From: Purshia tridentata
Taxonomy: Eukaryota; Streptophyta; Magnoliopsida; Rosales; Rosaceae
NCBI GenBank assembly: GCA_003254885.1
Contig: QANT01003258.1
Coordinates: forward strand, 1-64,000
Length of the DNA stretch: 64,000 bases
Direction of reading: 5' to 3'
Part shown: in pieces, positions 44,601 to 57,360 of the stretch
How positions within the stretch are numbered: position 1 is the first letter of the stretch
Layout: every line of letters begins with the position of its first letter
The notes under the pieces: generated by a model
The model's input: the letters and a program-made list of their open reading frames with translations, nothing else
Databases searched by the model: none
Told to the model about the DNA's origin: nothing
Translations under genes and position numbers: made by a program

Positions 44601-45963
44601 CATTTAAAGTAGAAACCCCACTTCACTTTTGAGACGGAGATATGTTGGAATTGCAGAGACAGATAAAGAGAATAAATGGGGAGGGATGGGCCAAAGGCTG
44701 AAGGGGGTACCCTATCATCATATTGTGAAGACTGAAGAGTTTGCACAAAGATGGTTGCATTATGTGTGATGCCTTGGAAATGGATGCTTTTTGTTTCTTT
44801 TAGTGGCTAAGTGTTGCAACTAAGCAACCTGGCTAGAGGCACGCCAAGTGACCATCGGAAAGAAAGGCTGATTGATATCCCATTTTGGGCCTATGCTTAT
44901 GCTATGCTAATTGCTACCTTTAGTTTAAACTATGGTTTTTACACCCTTAAGCTCTAACTTGCGGGTGCAAACCAAGTATAAACTAATATACATCTTTTGG
45001 GGAAGAAGGATTCGAAACTAGAATCTCATGCAAATAAAGTTCTTATATCATGTTAAGACAATAATTGTGATTATACGATAAGGCTGGTTTTAGTTTACTC
45101 ATTGGGCTATTGCCTTATTGAGCTAATTAGTTTTATTTTTACTCATTAGGCTAATTGGTTTTAGTTTATTCATTGGACTATTGCCTTATTGCCTTATTGC
45201 CTATTGTTGTCATAAGGATGAACTGAATATACTGCAAGAAGTTTTTGTTGGCCAAAAAAATGGGGTGAACTACAGCTCATCTCATCTCTTTAATAGGTCC
45301 GTGTCTGATTGTAAGTTTGTAACACAAGATAAGAAAGACAATATATATCTAATTAATAATTAGGTATTTATTTAGTAATTAACACTTATCAATCTTACTG
45401 TTTGCAGTTTGAGTATTTTATTTTTCCTGGGTTTTTGACAGTTGATTGATACATCATACATCACATATAAATATATCAAAGGCCAGAGTACTCAAGAACC
45501 AATTAATGAAGGTTATACAGAGTCTCCTATCACCAAACTAAACCACAGCAAGTGAAGCACAGAGCAAGCAGTACATATAGCTGCTAAAAAGCATAAATAG
45601 TCCATGCAGCCTTAAGCAGAAGCCTGAAACCATGCAAACTGAGCCCTAGACTAGCTAGCTGGTCATCTACATAGATTTACATATAGATGTGAAATAGAAG
45701 GGTGTAGGGTGTAGGTAGGCGCAGGGTAGTAATGATGGAGAAATGTCTGTGCAGAAGGTATCTTATATATTGTGGCCTGTAGATATTGTCTTTATGTGTG
45801 TGTTAGGGTTCCTTCTTCGGCCAGGTTTTGTTGGTAGATTTATGTGGATCCCTTTCCTGCCCCAAAATCTATCTCTCAATTTTCTGCCTGCTGCAATCTG
45901 CTGCAACACTCTCTCTCACCCAGTCCGTACATATTCTGTAAATCCCGGTATCAAACTCGGTTG

Positions 45964-45981
45964 AATAATAATAATAATAAT
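45964..45981. repeat. (AAT)6 microsatellite
   Basis: Perfect trinucleotide run. Confidence 0.9.
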
Positions 45982-46628
45982 AGTTTGGAATGTTGGATAT
46001 TCGAAAATTGACAATAATAATAGTTCCATTGCTTCTTTTCTTCTTTTTTCTTTTTGAAATAAACTAATTCATGGATGGAAAGTTGGAAACACATATGCAT
46101 TGTTTAATTGGGTTGGTATTAAGAAAAATAGATCTTTTGTTAACAAGTTAAATTAATTTCGAATAACTATTCCTAAAATACATGATACATTGTTATAATG
46201 TTGTAATTTTGCAAATGGTCACTAGTATGGTTCACATTAAATTGTGGTATACAACTAGTTTCTCACATGACTAATTTTGTAGAATTAAAATTGCATACAA
46301 TACAACAACAATAGTATGATAGGATATTAGGGTTTCTCATTGTTACAAGTTTAGCTTGTAATATTTAATTTTAATGTGGTAATTAATTAAGTAAAACAGA
46401 TGTTGACTTGTAGTAGATTTAGATTAGATTGATGGGTTGGTTGCCTGCAAGGCTGCAAGTGGAAGGCTTTCTAGTCACGAGCGTGAACGGACGCGCCAAA
46501 ACCCAAAATTAACTGTGACAGAAAGACGTACACAGAGAGAGGCACACATCACATAAACGCCCAAAGGGCACGCAATTTAAGGCACACCAGGAAGCTGCTT
46601 GGATTCTCTTCCTACGAGTCAAACGGAC

Positions 46629-46639
46629 GTGGGTCCCAC
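46629..46639. promoter_or_regulatory. TCP-type palindrome
   Basis: GTGGGTCCCAC matches GGNCCCAC on both strands. It lies in a GC-richer block, about 0.9 kb beyond the 3' end of AIL1, without an obvious target gene. Confidence 0.3.
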
Positions 46640-47497
46640 TTCTTTGACTTCCCACATCCTACACACCCTACGTGACCTGCGTATGTTAGCAAACCGCCAT
46701 GCACCGCCTAATTTGCAGCGGCAGCATTCAGATAAATTGAAAAATTCTTACATTCCCACGTGAAATTTTTTGTACGTAAACAATTTATATTAAGTGATTA
46801 ATAGCATATAGATTACTTAAGTTATTGTAAATAAAATTAAAATATTCAACTCAAAATAAACCACTATGCAAGGCAATACATTCCAATTATGAGATTTCTA
46901 TCAACAAAATTGTGTCGGATAACAATTATAAACATGCAAATCAGGCGATTATAATTTATAAGAGAGAAAAATAGTGTTTTATCAAAGAGTTGAATTTGTT
47001 GCGTTGTTAAATTATAAATTAAGTCTATACTTTCTAATGCAATTTCAATTAATCGATTATTTTGAGTGATAATACGGTAATTAATATAAATATATCGATC
47101 AAAATTTGATGATGAAAGAACATTTTCCATTTATAAAAGTGATGGTTAAATTAAATTATCCATCATTTTATAAGTGTGCTAAATGTGAGAATCATAATCT
47201 TCTTACCAAAGAATTTGAAAACATAGATTAAGCACTTGTGTTGCTAGATTAAATATGGATCATTGGTTATGTTGATTGTTGAAATCTACAGTTTTACCAG
47301 TAAATATTAGACGATTTCAATTGCATTTAATAAGATGTATGAACACCAAAACATTAACCGTTCGAACTTGGAACCATTGAACCCACATTTCTGTGTAACA
47401 TTTTTTTTACCCCTAACATCTACCTAGCTAGCTAAGCTTAATTTCCACCACAGATTAACCAATTCCTAGCTTCTTACTACTTATAAAACATGTCTTC

Positions 47498-50400
47498 TCA
47501 ATCATTCCACAGTGCAAACATAGGAACTTGTTGAACCAAACCAAGACTTCCAAGCCTGCTGTGATCATTCCCACCATTGCCATCTTCATACTTAGCACCC
47601 TGCATTGAGAAATATGCATGAGAATAGTCACCAAACTCAGTACTATTGGGTCCAAATGAGCATTTTGGGCTACGTGGGCTAGAACAAGTCCTGCTGCTCG
47701 AAGCTGCAGCCAATGCTGCACTGTTGGTGGTGTTTGAATTCTCATGCTGTGGATGGTCATGATCTGCATGATTCCACACCATGTCAGCCAATTCTTGATC
47801 GGAAGGTTCGCTGGCAGTTATGGCCAAAAGGGGTTGTGGAGAAGTATATGATGCACCAGAGTTGAAGTCTTCATTTGGTGCTGGAGCAGAGTCTTTTGGT
47901 GATGAGCGTTTGGCAAGGTCACTAGCAATGAGGGTAGAGCTTGAGCAAATTCTCTTCACATCATACCTACTCATGTCAAAGTTGGTCACAGCACTTGTGC
48001 CCCTAAACTTGATTGCTGCAATGTCATAAGCCTCAGCTGCTTCTTCTTGTGTGCCTTATCAAGACCACGAAGTCATTGTAATCATTGTTAAAAATGGGAC
48101 AAAACATTTGGTCAAATTAACTCGATCAGAATTTGTTAATCTTTGAGTCCACTCATGAATGCAGGGTGATCAGTCTAGTGTACCGATTGATGTAAGTGTG
48201 GGGGAGTCCAATAGACTCATAAATACAGTGGATTCATAGTACATTTTGAATGTGTATGATGTCCCATGTGAGTGGGAATAATTGAGAGGTATTGTAAAAC
48301 TTTGCCTAAACAAAATATAACGGAGGCTAATACAACCATCCCTATCCATGTTAATTTGACAGTCGTTGATTGATGTGAATACTAAACAGTTTCACGCCAA
48401 TGAACGGCTGATATACTCTTATAATATACTGATTTCACCTAATTATCTAGATATGAATTAATTAAAAAGAATATTATTAAGCAAGGAGGTAAAATGAACT
48501 CACTAAATGTTCCAAGGTACAAGTCCTTGTTTCCAGCAACCCTTCCAATTCTAGCTTGCCACCTTCCATGCTGATGGTGTCTGGCAGGACAAAGAAAAAC
48601 CAGCTTGACAGATGAGAGGAAAAAGGATAGAAAATTGGATATGGGTGGCTTTTAATAATGTACTAAATTTACATGTTTGATATCATATGCACATTTATAA
48701 TAATGTTTGCCTATTATTGCCTATGATAATTGAAAAGGCTGCAAATGCAGTAAATAATGGGAACTCTATTATTAAAGTTGCTTTCTGCCATACCTTGTCA
48801 CTCCTCTGTACACAGAAGCTCCTCTTGAAAACCCACTGCTTTTCCTATACCAGATTAAAACAAGCCACAAGTACTTTTAGAAAAAGAATAAAATAAGGAA
48901 GAGAAGAACTAGAAAAATCATGGTCCAAAAGGTATCATGTTGAAAAAAGGACTAAAGGGTATATACCTTCTCAAGTTGGCTACAAATTCTAGCCTTGTCA
49001 TGTTCTTCATCTCTTCCAACTCTTTTTCGTAAGTGCTTAGCTGAGCAGCAAAACCAGAAACAAGGACAAAATTACTAAAAGAAAACAATAATGGTGGAAA
49101 CTTTGTTATAGAGAGTGGAAATTGGCAAAACCCAAATCTTACAGAGAAATTTATGTGGGTAGTTGGACCCCAATACTTGAGTGCAGCTAAATCATATGCC
49201 CTTGCTGCTTTTTCTTCCTTATCATAACCACCTGATCATGGATATCGTTTTGCAGAGAAGGGAATGAAGGTTTTTCAAAATAGTGCACACCTTCCAATGC
49301 AACATATATATATATTTCTTACAATTAATTTCATAATGTGTTCAAAATACCTACCAAGATAAACTGCAGTTGCAGAAATGTTGAGGTTGAAGATGTGAAA
49401 AACAAGACCACCCCCAAAAGAAATGCATGAAACAAAATACCAGACAGTTAGTATATTCCTTGAACAAATCAATCAATATAATGACTTGATGGTTCTTGAA
49501 CAAATATCTCTGCCTACCTTGCCTTCCTTTCCTTGTTTGGCCTTCTTTTCTGCAGCTGTTATCCCAAAGATGGGCCTCATATCTCCCAGTCCATCTATGC
49601 CTAAACACAAATAATTTTATGGCACCAAAAGGGCAAAAAAAAATGTTGGTTTAAATTGAAAAAAAGAAAAGAAATTATGGATTTTTCATTTAGTACCTTG
49701 TTACACCGCGGTACTGAGAAGTTCTCTGCCCAAAAGTATCAATGGATTTGCGAGGTACTGGTTCTCTTGCTGCAGACTTCCCAACTGGCCTTTTCTTAGT
49801 ATCCACCATTTGCATTTGAGAAATTGCAGCCATACCGTTTTGCAAGCTTGAACTCATACTGAGTGAGAGAGACTGAAAGTTATTGTTGCTACTAACATTT
49901 GGCTGCTGATGATCAGGGTTTGACTTTTCATCAGAAAATGGTATTAATGTTTGGCCCAACCAAGATTTGTACATGCCATTGTTGGGGATAAGGCTTTGTG
50001 GGTTCACACAGTAATGGTTATAAGGTTGTTGATTGATTAAGTGAGATGGGTCAGTGGGATTCTGGTTCTCTCTACTAGTTCCTTCTATTTCTGATCCATT
50101 GGTGCTGTTGAAGGCTATTGGGGCCTCATTGACATTGATTTGAGAGCTGGTGTCTTGGTTTTGGTGTTCTTGGGTACTTTGGCTGCAGTAGACTTTGGTT
50201 TCAGCACCAGGAGAAGAGCTTGAGTAGCAACAACTGCCTAAGAAGTCTTCAAGCTTTGGACCCTCTTCATCTGGGTTTGGGTTTGTCATACTTGTTGCAC
50301 CCATGCCATTCTCATAGCTCCAATCTTCACATCATGACCATACCAAAAAAACACAAGTTCATAGATTCATCAGTAGTTGGATATCAATCTCCAAACATGC

Positions 50401-50658
50401 ATAGCAAAAGCACCGAGAAAACAAACAAGAATAAATATGTCCTAGTGTAACATGCAATTATATGCAAATACCTTCAGAACCATTTGGGCGCCTAAAAGGG
50501 TCAGCAGCAGCAGCAACACAGAGAGAGCCATCAGAGCGCAAGGGCATGACAGACATGTGAGAAGGGAAGCCTTCTCCATGGTCTTGTTGCTCTTCCCTTC
50601 CAAAGCCTTCATGAATCCTCAGGTGTGGAGTGAGAGAGAACCCCAACCAATTACTCAT
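47498..50658 (-). CDS. AIL1: AINTEGUMENTA-LIKE 1 type AP2 transcription factor
   Basis: Nine coding exons by GT/AG sites (high to low): 50658-50472, 50324-49697, 49600-49518, 49363-49355, 49231-49143, 49040-48967, 48844-48794, 48580-48504, 48054-47498; 1755 bp, 584 residues, in frame. AIL factors act in the nucleus to keep meristem and organ primordium cells dividing. Start [15 protein letters not shown] and the [15 protein letters not shown] and PKLEDFLG motifs are those of the ANT/AIL clade. AP2 repeat 1 begins at [20 protein letters not shown] (about 266), repeat 2 at [16 protein letters not shown] (about 368), with the linker between them intact. [12 protein letters not shown]...LIPFS and [12 protein letters not shown] point to AIL1 rather than ANT or PLETHORA. 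Longer than Arabidopsis AIL1 (about 415 residues), mainly in the N-terminal region and in an extra C-terminal tail. Exon 4 is a 9-bp microexon. Confidence 0.92.
49355..49363 (-). other. AIL1: 9-bp microexon of AIL1 (residues VYL of AP2 repeat 1)
   Basis: On the minus strand CTGCAG|TTTATCTTG|GTAGGT. With the neighbouring exon ends it restores Gln-Val-Tyr-Leu-Gly in the first AP2 repeat; skipping it would drop three residues without a frame change. Plant AP2/ANT-type genes are known for this exon. Confidence 0.9.
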
Positions 50659-53600
50659 ATTAACAAAAAACACCAACCTTCTCTTCAAAAACAATCACAA
50701 ATCTCTCTCACCAAAGATTATGTGTTTTTATTTTATTTTATTTTATTTATTTTTTTTGGGGTTTTTGGGATCTTGAGCTCAAACTTCAAAGGTGGTAATT
50801 GTTGTTCTTGTGGGATGGGGTGAAGTTTTGGTTATATGTTTTTATTTTCTTTCATATATATATATATATAGAATATGCATTTACTTCTCTCTCAGTCATC
50901 ATGGAAGCCTCATTTGTTCTTGTGGGTGTGTATATTATGTATATAAACCCAAAAACAGATTTGTTGTGAAAACTTACAAAATCCCCCTCGTCTTTATGTT
51001 CTTAGCTCCGTTTCTGTTTTGTATTGAAAATATTGGAGTCCGTGCCCTTCTTTCATTTTTTGTCATATTTCTGCAGTGGTGGCCACGACACATGGACATA
51101 ATGTAGACAAGAGACAATTCAAAATTATCGTTAATTTTTTATAAATAAATTCAAAATTATAATTATTTTGTTTATGCTTATAGATTTATATGAAATTCGG
51201 AACTAATTTCTTTTCAGGCTTTAATCCGTTAATTTTGCACCAAAACTCCACGAGAAATATCTACTCATTTGTTTTTGGTAGGAGAGAGAGCCAAAGACCC
51301 AAGAAAAAAAAAACAAACTAGCTAAAAACAAAACGAACTCAAAAAAAGTTTATAAAATCTTCAAAAACTAGCTAAATATCTACTCATTTAAGGATAACAA
51401 AGGTTGAATTACACTTTTTTGGTATAAGAAGGACTAAATATACTCAAGCACTGAGATTACAAACCTCTGTTAAATTACATTTTTGGTTGTTATAGTAGTT
51501 TTGACTTGGTTCTATTTTGGTACCTATACAACTTTCAACTTTGTGAGTGAAAATGAGAAAAATAAAGGGTTATCTACAGATTTTAGGATAAAGAAAAAGA
51601 AAAAGTGTGCTTACCATATGCAAGTGCAATGGTCAAAGGCCAGGCCTCCTTAGCTCATGCTCATCCTTAGAAGTAATAAAGCAGGGTTGGGTCAACTCAT
51701 GTTCAGTTTTGGGCTTGATGGACTGAACTGGGTTGAGCTCATATGGGGCCATTTTGATGAATAGGGGGAGAGAAGGCCCTTATTAGTGTGGCCTATGGGT
51801 TTGATTTGGGATGAAGACCCTGCCTGCACATCCCTCAAACAAAGGGTTGCTTTAAGCTCGGTCCAATATTTAGGCCTTAGAAGTGTGGGCTTGATTTGAT
51901 TAGCTTGTTCTACTTCCCATAAGCCCTTGTTCTACACCTTCTCACTCTGACATGCAATTTTCAAGATCCAAACAAGTTTAAAGAGTTTTACTTCTCTTTG
52001 CAACCTTTTGTAGGTTATAGAAGTCATATCCAATGAAAATTTAATTGGATTCAAAATTTTCTGACAGCGGAACAAATTCATTATTAAATTTGAATCAATA
52101 TCAATACTAGATACATATTTAAGCATAAAGTTTTATTTAAAATAGTCTCGATACTATTAATAGTGAATCACTCAATTTATATATTGTCAATTGCTATGTC
52201 ATTCTCACTTGGTTCATACTTGTGACTTGTATCAATTAAGCTGCACAATCCCAAGTACATGGCAAAATAATGGGGTGAGTTTCTCCCAAGATACTGAAAA
52301 AGAGCCTTCTATAGTTCTATTTGAGTAATATATCTGATATCTCCAAATGTTGTGTATCTGAAATTGAAAAATTAAATATTTAAATGGAAATCCTTGAGTG
52401 TGATATTTGTTTTGGTCAAATTTGAACCGACCTCATCCCCAATGACATCAAAATTGATTAGAATAATAATTAACTCCTCTTAATCTCTTACACAAAAGCG
52501 TGGATGAGACAATGTCACCTCTACCTCTTTTGCTGTATGATAGCAATTCTGATGCATGCCTTTGTTTATATATCATTGTCTTATACCAACTCGGTTGTGT
52601 TTGGCATATAATGAGCTCAGCTTTGACACTTGCACACGCACTGGGATATATGCCCAATTGATGTTGGAGTTGAGTGAGTTTCATTTATGCTTAAAAACAA
52701 TATTCCTACACCTGATTATTGAGATTGGTACAATGGACCGTCAAAGATTCATATATAATAATAGGAGAATCTTCATCAAAATATTACTCTTTTTAGTGAA
52801 GGCTAGCTAAAGTATTTTAACTTTTAACTATAAATTATTACTTTTATTACTTTTTGGATGTTTCTTTAGATGAAATCGATTCTATTCTCTAACATATTCT
52901 TCAAATATCTATCTATATATTCAACTAAATATACCTAATTCTGACTTCAATATTGATCTGTTCAACTCTAAAACTAACCTATTCAACTTTCTCGATATTT
53001 TGATACTTTTACATCTAAAACAAGTTATAAAATAATAACTTTTGTTTTATGATCAAATTATTACTTAAGCATTCATTCAAAAGAATAATTAATTTGGTAA
53101 AAATTTCTTAATCATTAGTGTTCTTTTTGAAATTTCAACTGAAGGTGTGACCATGTGACGCCCTTATAGTAATAATAGTCAGATTATCCACTAATGGGCC
53201 ATTTTAACTCTTTTAAACCTTTACAGCTTTTCTAAATGGGTAAAGTGGAATGATAATGCAGTTTCATAGTTCCTAGTTCCTACTACATCAGCATGCATGT
53301 TAACCCTACCAAGCTATGATTATTGAGATCCATATCTTCTAAAAGATCGAACCTCAGAGCATCACCATCTAGATGGTCATCCTACCCTTAATTTTGTCAC
53401 TTAAATAATTATACTAGAAAACTGGATGACTAATCTTATTAGTGTGTCCTTGAGTCCTTGTCTTGTATTTATTTATTTATTTTTCTGCTGACATTGTCTT
53501 TCTTATTCCAGAGAGCCACATACATATACTAAGTACCTCATGCATATATTTGACAACTACCATTTAAGTATGATGTTCATATCTATATATAATTATTAAC

Positions 53601-54181
53601 TTATATAAGTTTTCATTATTATAAAACCAGCTAGAGACTGTGTTTTATTAATTCCATTTCATGATCAGTGACTTCCATCTATTATTTCCAAAAGAAAAAG
53701 GCTTTCATAGACAAGTATGTCATAGAGTTGTCTATTATCCACCATCTATTTAATTGTTGCTGCATCACTATTTTTCAAGTCAATTCATGTGACTCATGTT
53801 TAATTAATACTCAAATATTCAGAAATAACTATACAAAATCTCAATGAACACAATCATTGTAGTCTAGGTACTATACACTTTATATTTCCATTCCTCATCT
53901 TTACACACACAGACATACATTCAGAGTACACCGACGCACAAAGCATACATGATATACTAGAGTGCTTCAACTTGTATAGTACTGAAGGTTTCATTGGAAT
54001 GCTAATGGAATGAACCAATTACAGCTAGATAGCTCAACTTTTTATGCACATAATCTTGGACAAGTTCATGTCTTACTACTTCATCATCATAATGTCTATA
54101 AACATATTAAGTAAAGGGCTTTCTCTTTTCGGCCTTAGCTGGGCTGATTACTTTTATCATGAACTCTAATTGTCATTCAAC
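50659..54181. other. AIL1 promoter/leader and long intergenic region
   Basis: Leader sequence of AIL1 to at least 50.8 kb, with an (AT)n tract at 50854-50870. Beyond that, AT-rich DNA with no gene I can support. Confidence 0.5.
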
Positions 54182-54835
54182 TGTGGGAATATTTTCAATA
54201 TGGGGTCGGGAAATCTTGCTTTAATATATAATATCTAAGCCTCTTCATTTATTATGTAATTTCTAAATGATATCAAAATCAAACAATTCGCATGTCAAGT
54301 CAACAATTATATATGTTCCTTGGGTCATCAAATATAAATTGTCTACGTATTTGACTCAAATCAAAATTGTCTACGTATTTGACTTAAATCACCCCACATA
54401 TGCACTCCAATTGTCATTCAATTATGTGAGAATATATTCAATATTGGGTTGAGAAGTCTTACCTTAAGATGTAATATCTAAGCCTCTTCACTTATTATCT
54501 AATTTATACATGGTATCAAAGCCAAACAATCGCGTGTTAGATCAAAGATTACATATGTTTCCCAGTCATCCAATACAAGTTGTCCATGTATTTGACTCAA
54601 ATTACACCACACGTGAACTTTAATTGTCATTTGTGAGAATATTTCAATATGGGATTGGGAAGTCATACCTTAAAATATAATATCTAAGCCTTTTCACTTA
54701 CTATCTAATTTCTACATGGTATCAAAGCCAAACAATTTAAATGTCAGATCAACAATTACTTATGTTTCTACGTCATCCAATACAAATTGTTTAAATGTTT
54801 AACTCAAATCACACCGCTTGTGAGATGACATATTG
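54182..54835 (+). mobile_element. tandem TRIM array (three very short LTRs)
   Basis: Three copies of an 84-86 bp LTR-like unit at 54182-54267, 54425-54510 and 54632-54715. Copies 2 and 3 run TGTGAGAATA...TACA, with TG and CA ends, and are followed at once by TGGTATCAAAGCC, the primer-binding site for initiator methionine tRNA with one mismatch. The spacers are 157 bp (including a short internal duplication) and 121 bp, and a further 120 bp of internal sequence follows copy 3. This is the layout of a terminal-repeat retrotransposon in miniature, in a chained LTR-internal-LTR-internal-LTR form. No coding capacity; relies on other elements. The copies differ enough to be old. Confidence 0.72.
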
Positions 54836-56463
54836 AGATTATATCTAACATAAAAAATGTGAACTTGTATAATTTTTTTAACCTTTTGGTAACAAATCCG
54901 ATTTAATTAGAAGTTCTCTGTTTTCCGTCCCGTGGAGTCATTCATCATGTAATAATCTCTCTATGGTTCAAGGTCTGGGTTTGCCATCAAAGCTGTAGCA
55001 TAGAAGTTCAGCCAAAAAGTATGGCACCACATCATGGACAATGGGCTCACTCACACCTTAGTCACGTATGAGATTTCTGGTAAGTAGATCAAAGGGTGTG
55101 ATTTGTACATAGAGATGCGTGTAGAATAAACTAAAACTCTGAAATAGATCAGAAATCTAGCATGCCATGAAATTCAAAACTCTTATACAACCTAAAATCC
55201 GATGCAAATAATAAATCATATAAATATTGATGAATCTTAACAACTCTGTTTGTATTAATTGTTTTTGTTCAACAGGCACTGTATATGCCTTGATTTTTTC
55301 CACCTAACCCTTAAACTAAGACATACTTCAAACCTAATTCTCCTTTTGTTAATATTTTCTTCTTGTTTAGTTGTTTTCATCAAACAAACACATGTTTATT
55401 GAGCAATATCAAAAAGTTATTAAAGTAATCGGGTAATTAATATGCAATGGGGTGGTTTACACACCTAAAAAGCAAGTTCAACAAATCCAGTCATATGTTT
55501 TAAGAACCCTTATTATGGAAAAAAAAAAAAAAAACCCAACATTAATAAGGCGATGGGTCAATCCCAAAAGGCCAGAATTATTGGGGTCAGTCAAAGCTTG
55601 CTCTATTTCAACTTACATTGGAGGCAACAAATTATCACAGAAAGATACAACTTAAAAGTTATAAGTATATTTAAACTATTGGTCACGTGAGGGTCATGTG
55701 CCATTTTGGTCTACTGCTATACCATAAATAGACAGACCCAGACCAGTACTCGAGGCCTTAAGTCTTGAGAATAAGTAGTCCAACCAATCACATTACTACT
55801 TCATGCACTCACTATAAGGAATTAAGGATTTTCTGTGTTTTTAAGGCTCTGAATACTGCAAATATGAAGCATATTCTCTCAAGACAAACTACTGCTAGTA
55901 GTTATAGCCTTAAATATTGTATCGATCTCCTTGTCTAATGTCTATCCCCTACTATTCTCTTTTGGCACCCAACCTTTTACCAAAAAGACTGCATGCCTTT
56001 TTATTTACAATATATTGCACATGCAAAAAAGGAGCTATGCAGCTAGAGCTTACCAAATTATCATGTATTATCTACTACATGACAAACCCTTCATACATGG
56101 GGATCTAATTTACTTTACCACAGCCGTCTGATTTGTGCACCCTTTTCACCTCTATATGCTTTTGCCACCTTTTTCCGCACTAAGTAAATTATAATTATAT
56201 CAAACATTTTCTTTCTTTCTCTTTTTTGTTTTGTTCTACTTTAGCAGCCTTTGTAGTAGTATGCATAGCATTGACATAATAACCTTTATAGGACTCTCTT
56301 TGCTCAATCATCAACGCCATGATCAAAATTATGTCCCTTTTTTAGCCTGCCAAGGGGGTTCATATTTATAAGGGGTAGTTGGGGTTTTCATCCCCACCAA
56401 GAAGGTTAGATGACAGATACCTAAAATTGTCTGCATAACATAGTTTCCCCAAGACACCCTCAC

Positions 56464-56468
<5 letters not shown>
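54836..56468. other. intergenic, upstream of MYB
   Basis: No gene recognised. Contains an A-run of 18 at about 55519. Confidence 0.45.

Positions 56469-56496
<28 letters not shown>
56469..56496. repeat. (CT)14 microsatellite in the MYB leader
   Basis: Perfect CT run ending 7 bp before the start codon, probably inside the 5' leader; a Y-patch-like element common near plant transcription starts. Confidence 0.9.
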
Positions 56497-56499
<3 letters not shown>

Positions 56500-56503
56500 A
56501 GCC

Positions 56504-57360
56504 ATGAAGCCAGGGGAAGCCATGAAAAACAAGAGAAGAGAAGTCAACAAGGGAGCATGGACAGCAGAGGAAGATAAAAAACTAGCTGAAGTGATTGCCA
56601 CACATGGTGCGAAAAGGTGGAAGACAGTTGCAGCTAAAGCAGGTATGTTATAATCTTAATTTTCAGAGACTACAAATTAAGATCTTGATTGATCAAACAA
56701 ACTCCTTGATCATCACGTTACATGTAGTCAAGAGCTTAAAGGGTAATCTTTCATTCTTGCAGGCCTCAATAGGTGTGGTAAGAGTTGTAGGCTAAGATGG
56801 TTAAACTATCTAAGACCCAACATCAAGAGAGGCAACATATCTGACCAAGAAGAGGACTTGATCCTTAGGCTGCACAAACTTCTTGGAAACAGGTTCCTAT
56901 CATATTTCTCACATGAAAATTAATTAATTAGCTCACATATGTCTACTTGTTTTGTGTTGCATGATTAATTACTTATAAATTTTGATAATTATTTCTTAGG
57001 TGGTCTTTGATTGCCGGAAGATTGCCGGGTCGAACAGATAATGAGATTAAGAACTACTGGAACTCTCATTTGAGCAAGAGATTAAACCAGCACAAAGAGA
57101 AACAAGTGATCCAAGACCAGAAAGGAAGTGAGTTAGTAGAGAATAAGGTCCATATTGAAATGACCAAAGAGGACTCATCATCAGAAGAGGGTACTAGTAC
57201 TACTAGTACTAGTACTGCATCTAAAGGAGGTGGTGATGAAGACTCCAACACCAACATTGATGTGGATGACTTCTTTGATTTCTCCGATGAGGGGCCTTTG
57301 AATTTGGAGTGGGTCAGCAAATTCCTTGAGCTAGATGATGGAAGATGGCTGCTCAACTGA
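56504..57360 (+). CDS. R2R3-MYB transcription factor with bHLH-binding motif
   Basis: Three exons by GT/AG sites: 56504-56642, 56763-56892, 57000-57360; 630 bp, 209 residues; intron positions are the usual ones of the family. R2 repeat about residues 14-65 with Trp19, Trp39, Trp59; R3 about 68-116 with Ile72, Trp91, Trp110. The R3 helix fits the bHLH-interaction signature [DE]Lx2[RK]x3Lx6Lx3R with Asp78, Leu79, Arg82, Leu86, Leu93, Arg97, so it probably works with a bHLH partner in a MYB-bHLH-WD40 complex, as do the anthocyanin, proanthocyanidin and trichome/root-hair regulators. C-terminus is Ser/Thr-rich then acidic ([24 protein letters not shown]). The subgroup is uncertain (TT2, MYB5 or WER-like). 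Start: first ATG after the CT tract; another in-frame ATG follows six codons later. Confidence 0.9.

Larger units (their letters stand above)
41641..47497. other. long intergenic region
   Basis: About 5.9 kb with no gene I can support. Features inside: weak inverted similarity GTGTATAATA(C/T)GAT between about 42990 and 43110 (possible MITE relic); GA-rich stretch at 44335-44355; a local tandem duplication at 45083-45190; (AAT)6 at 45964-45981; a GC-richer block at 46480-46740 that contains a TCP-type palindrome at 46629-46639. Confidence 0.5.
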
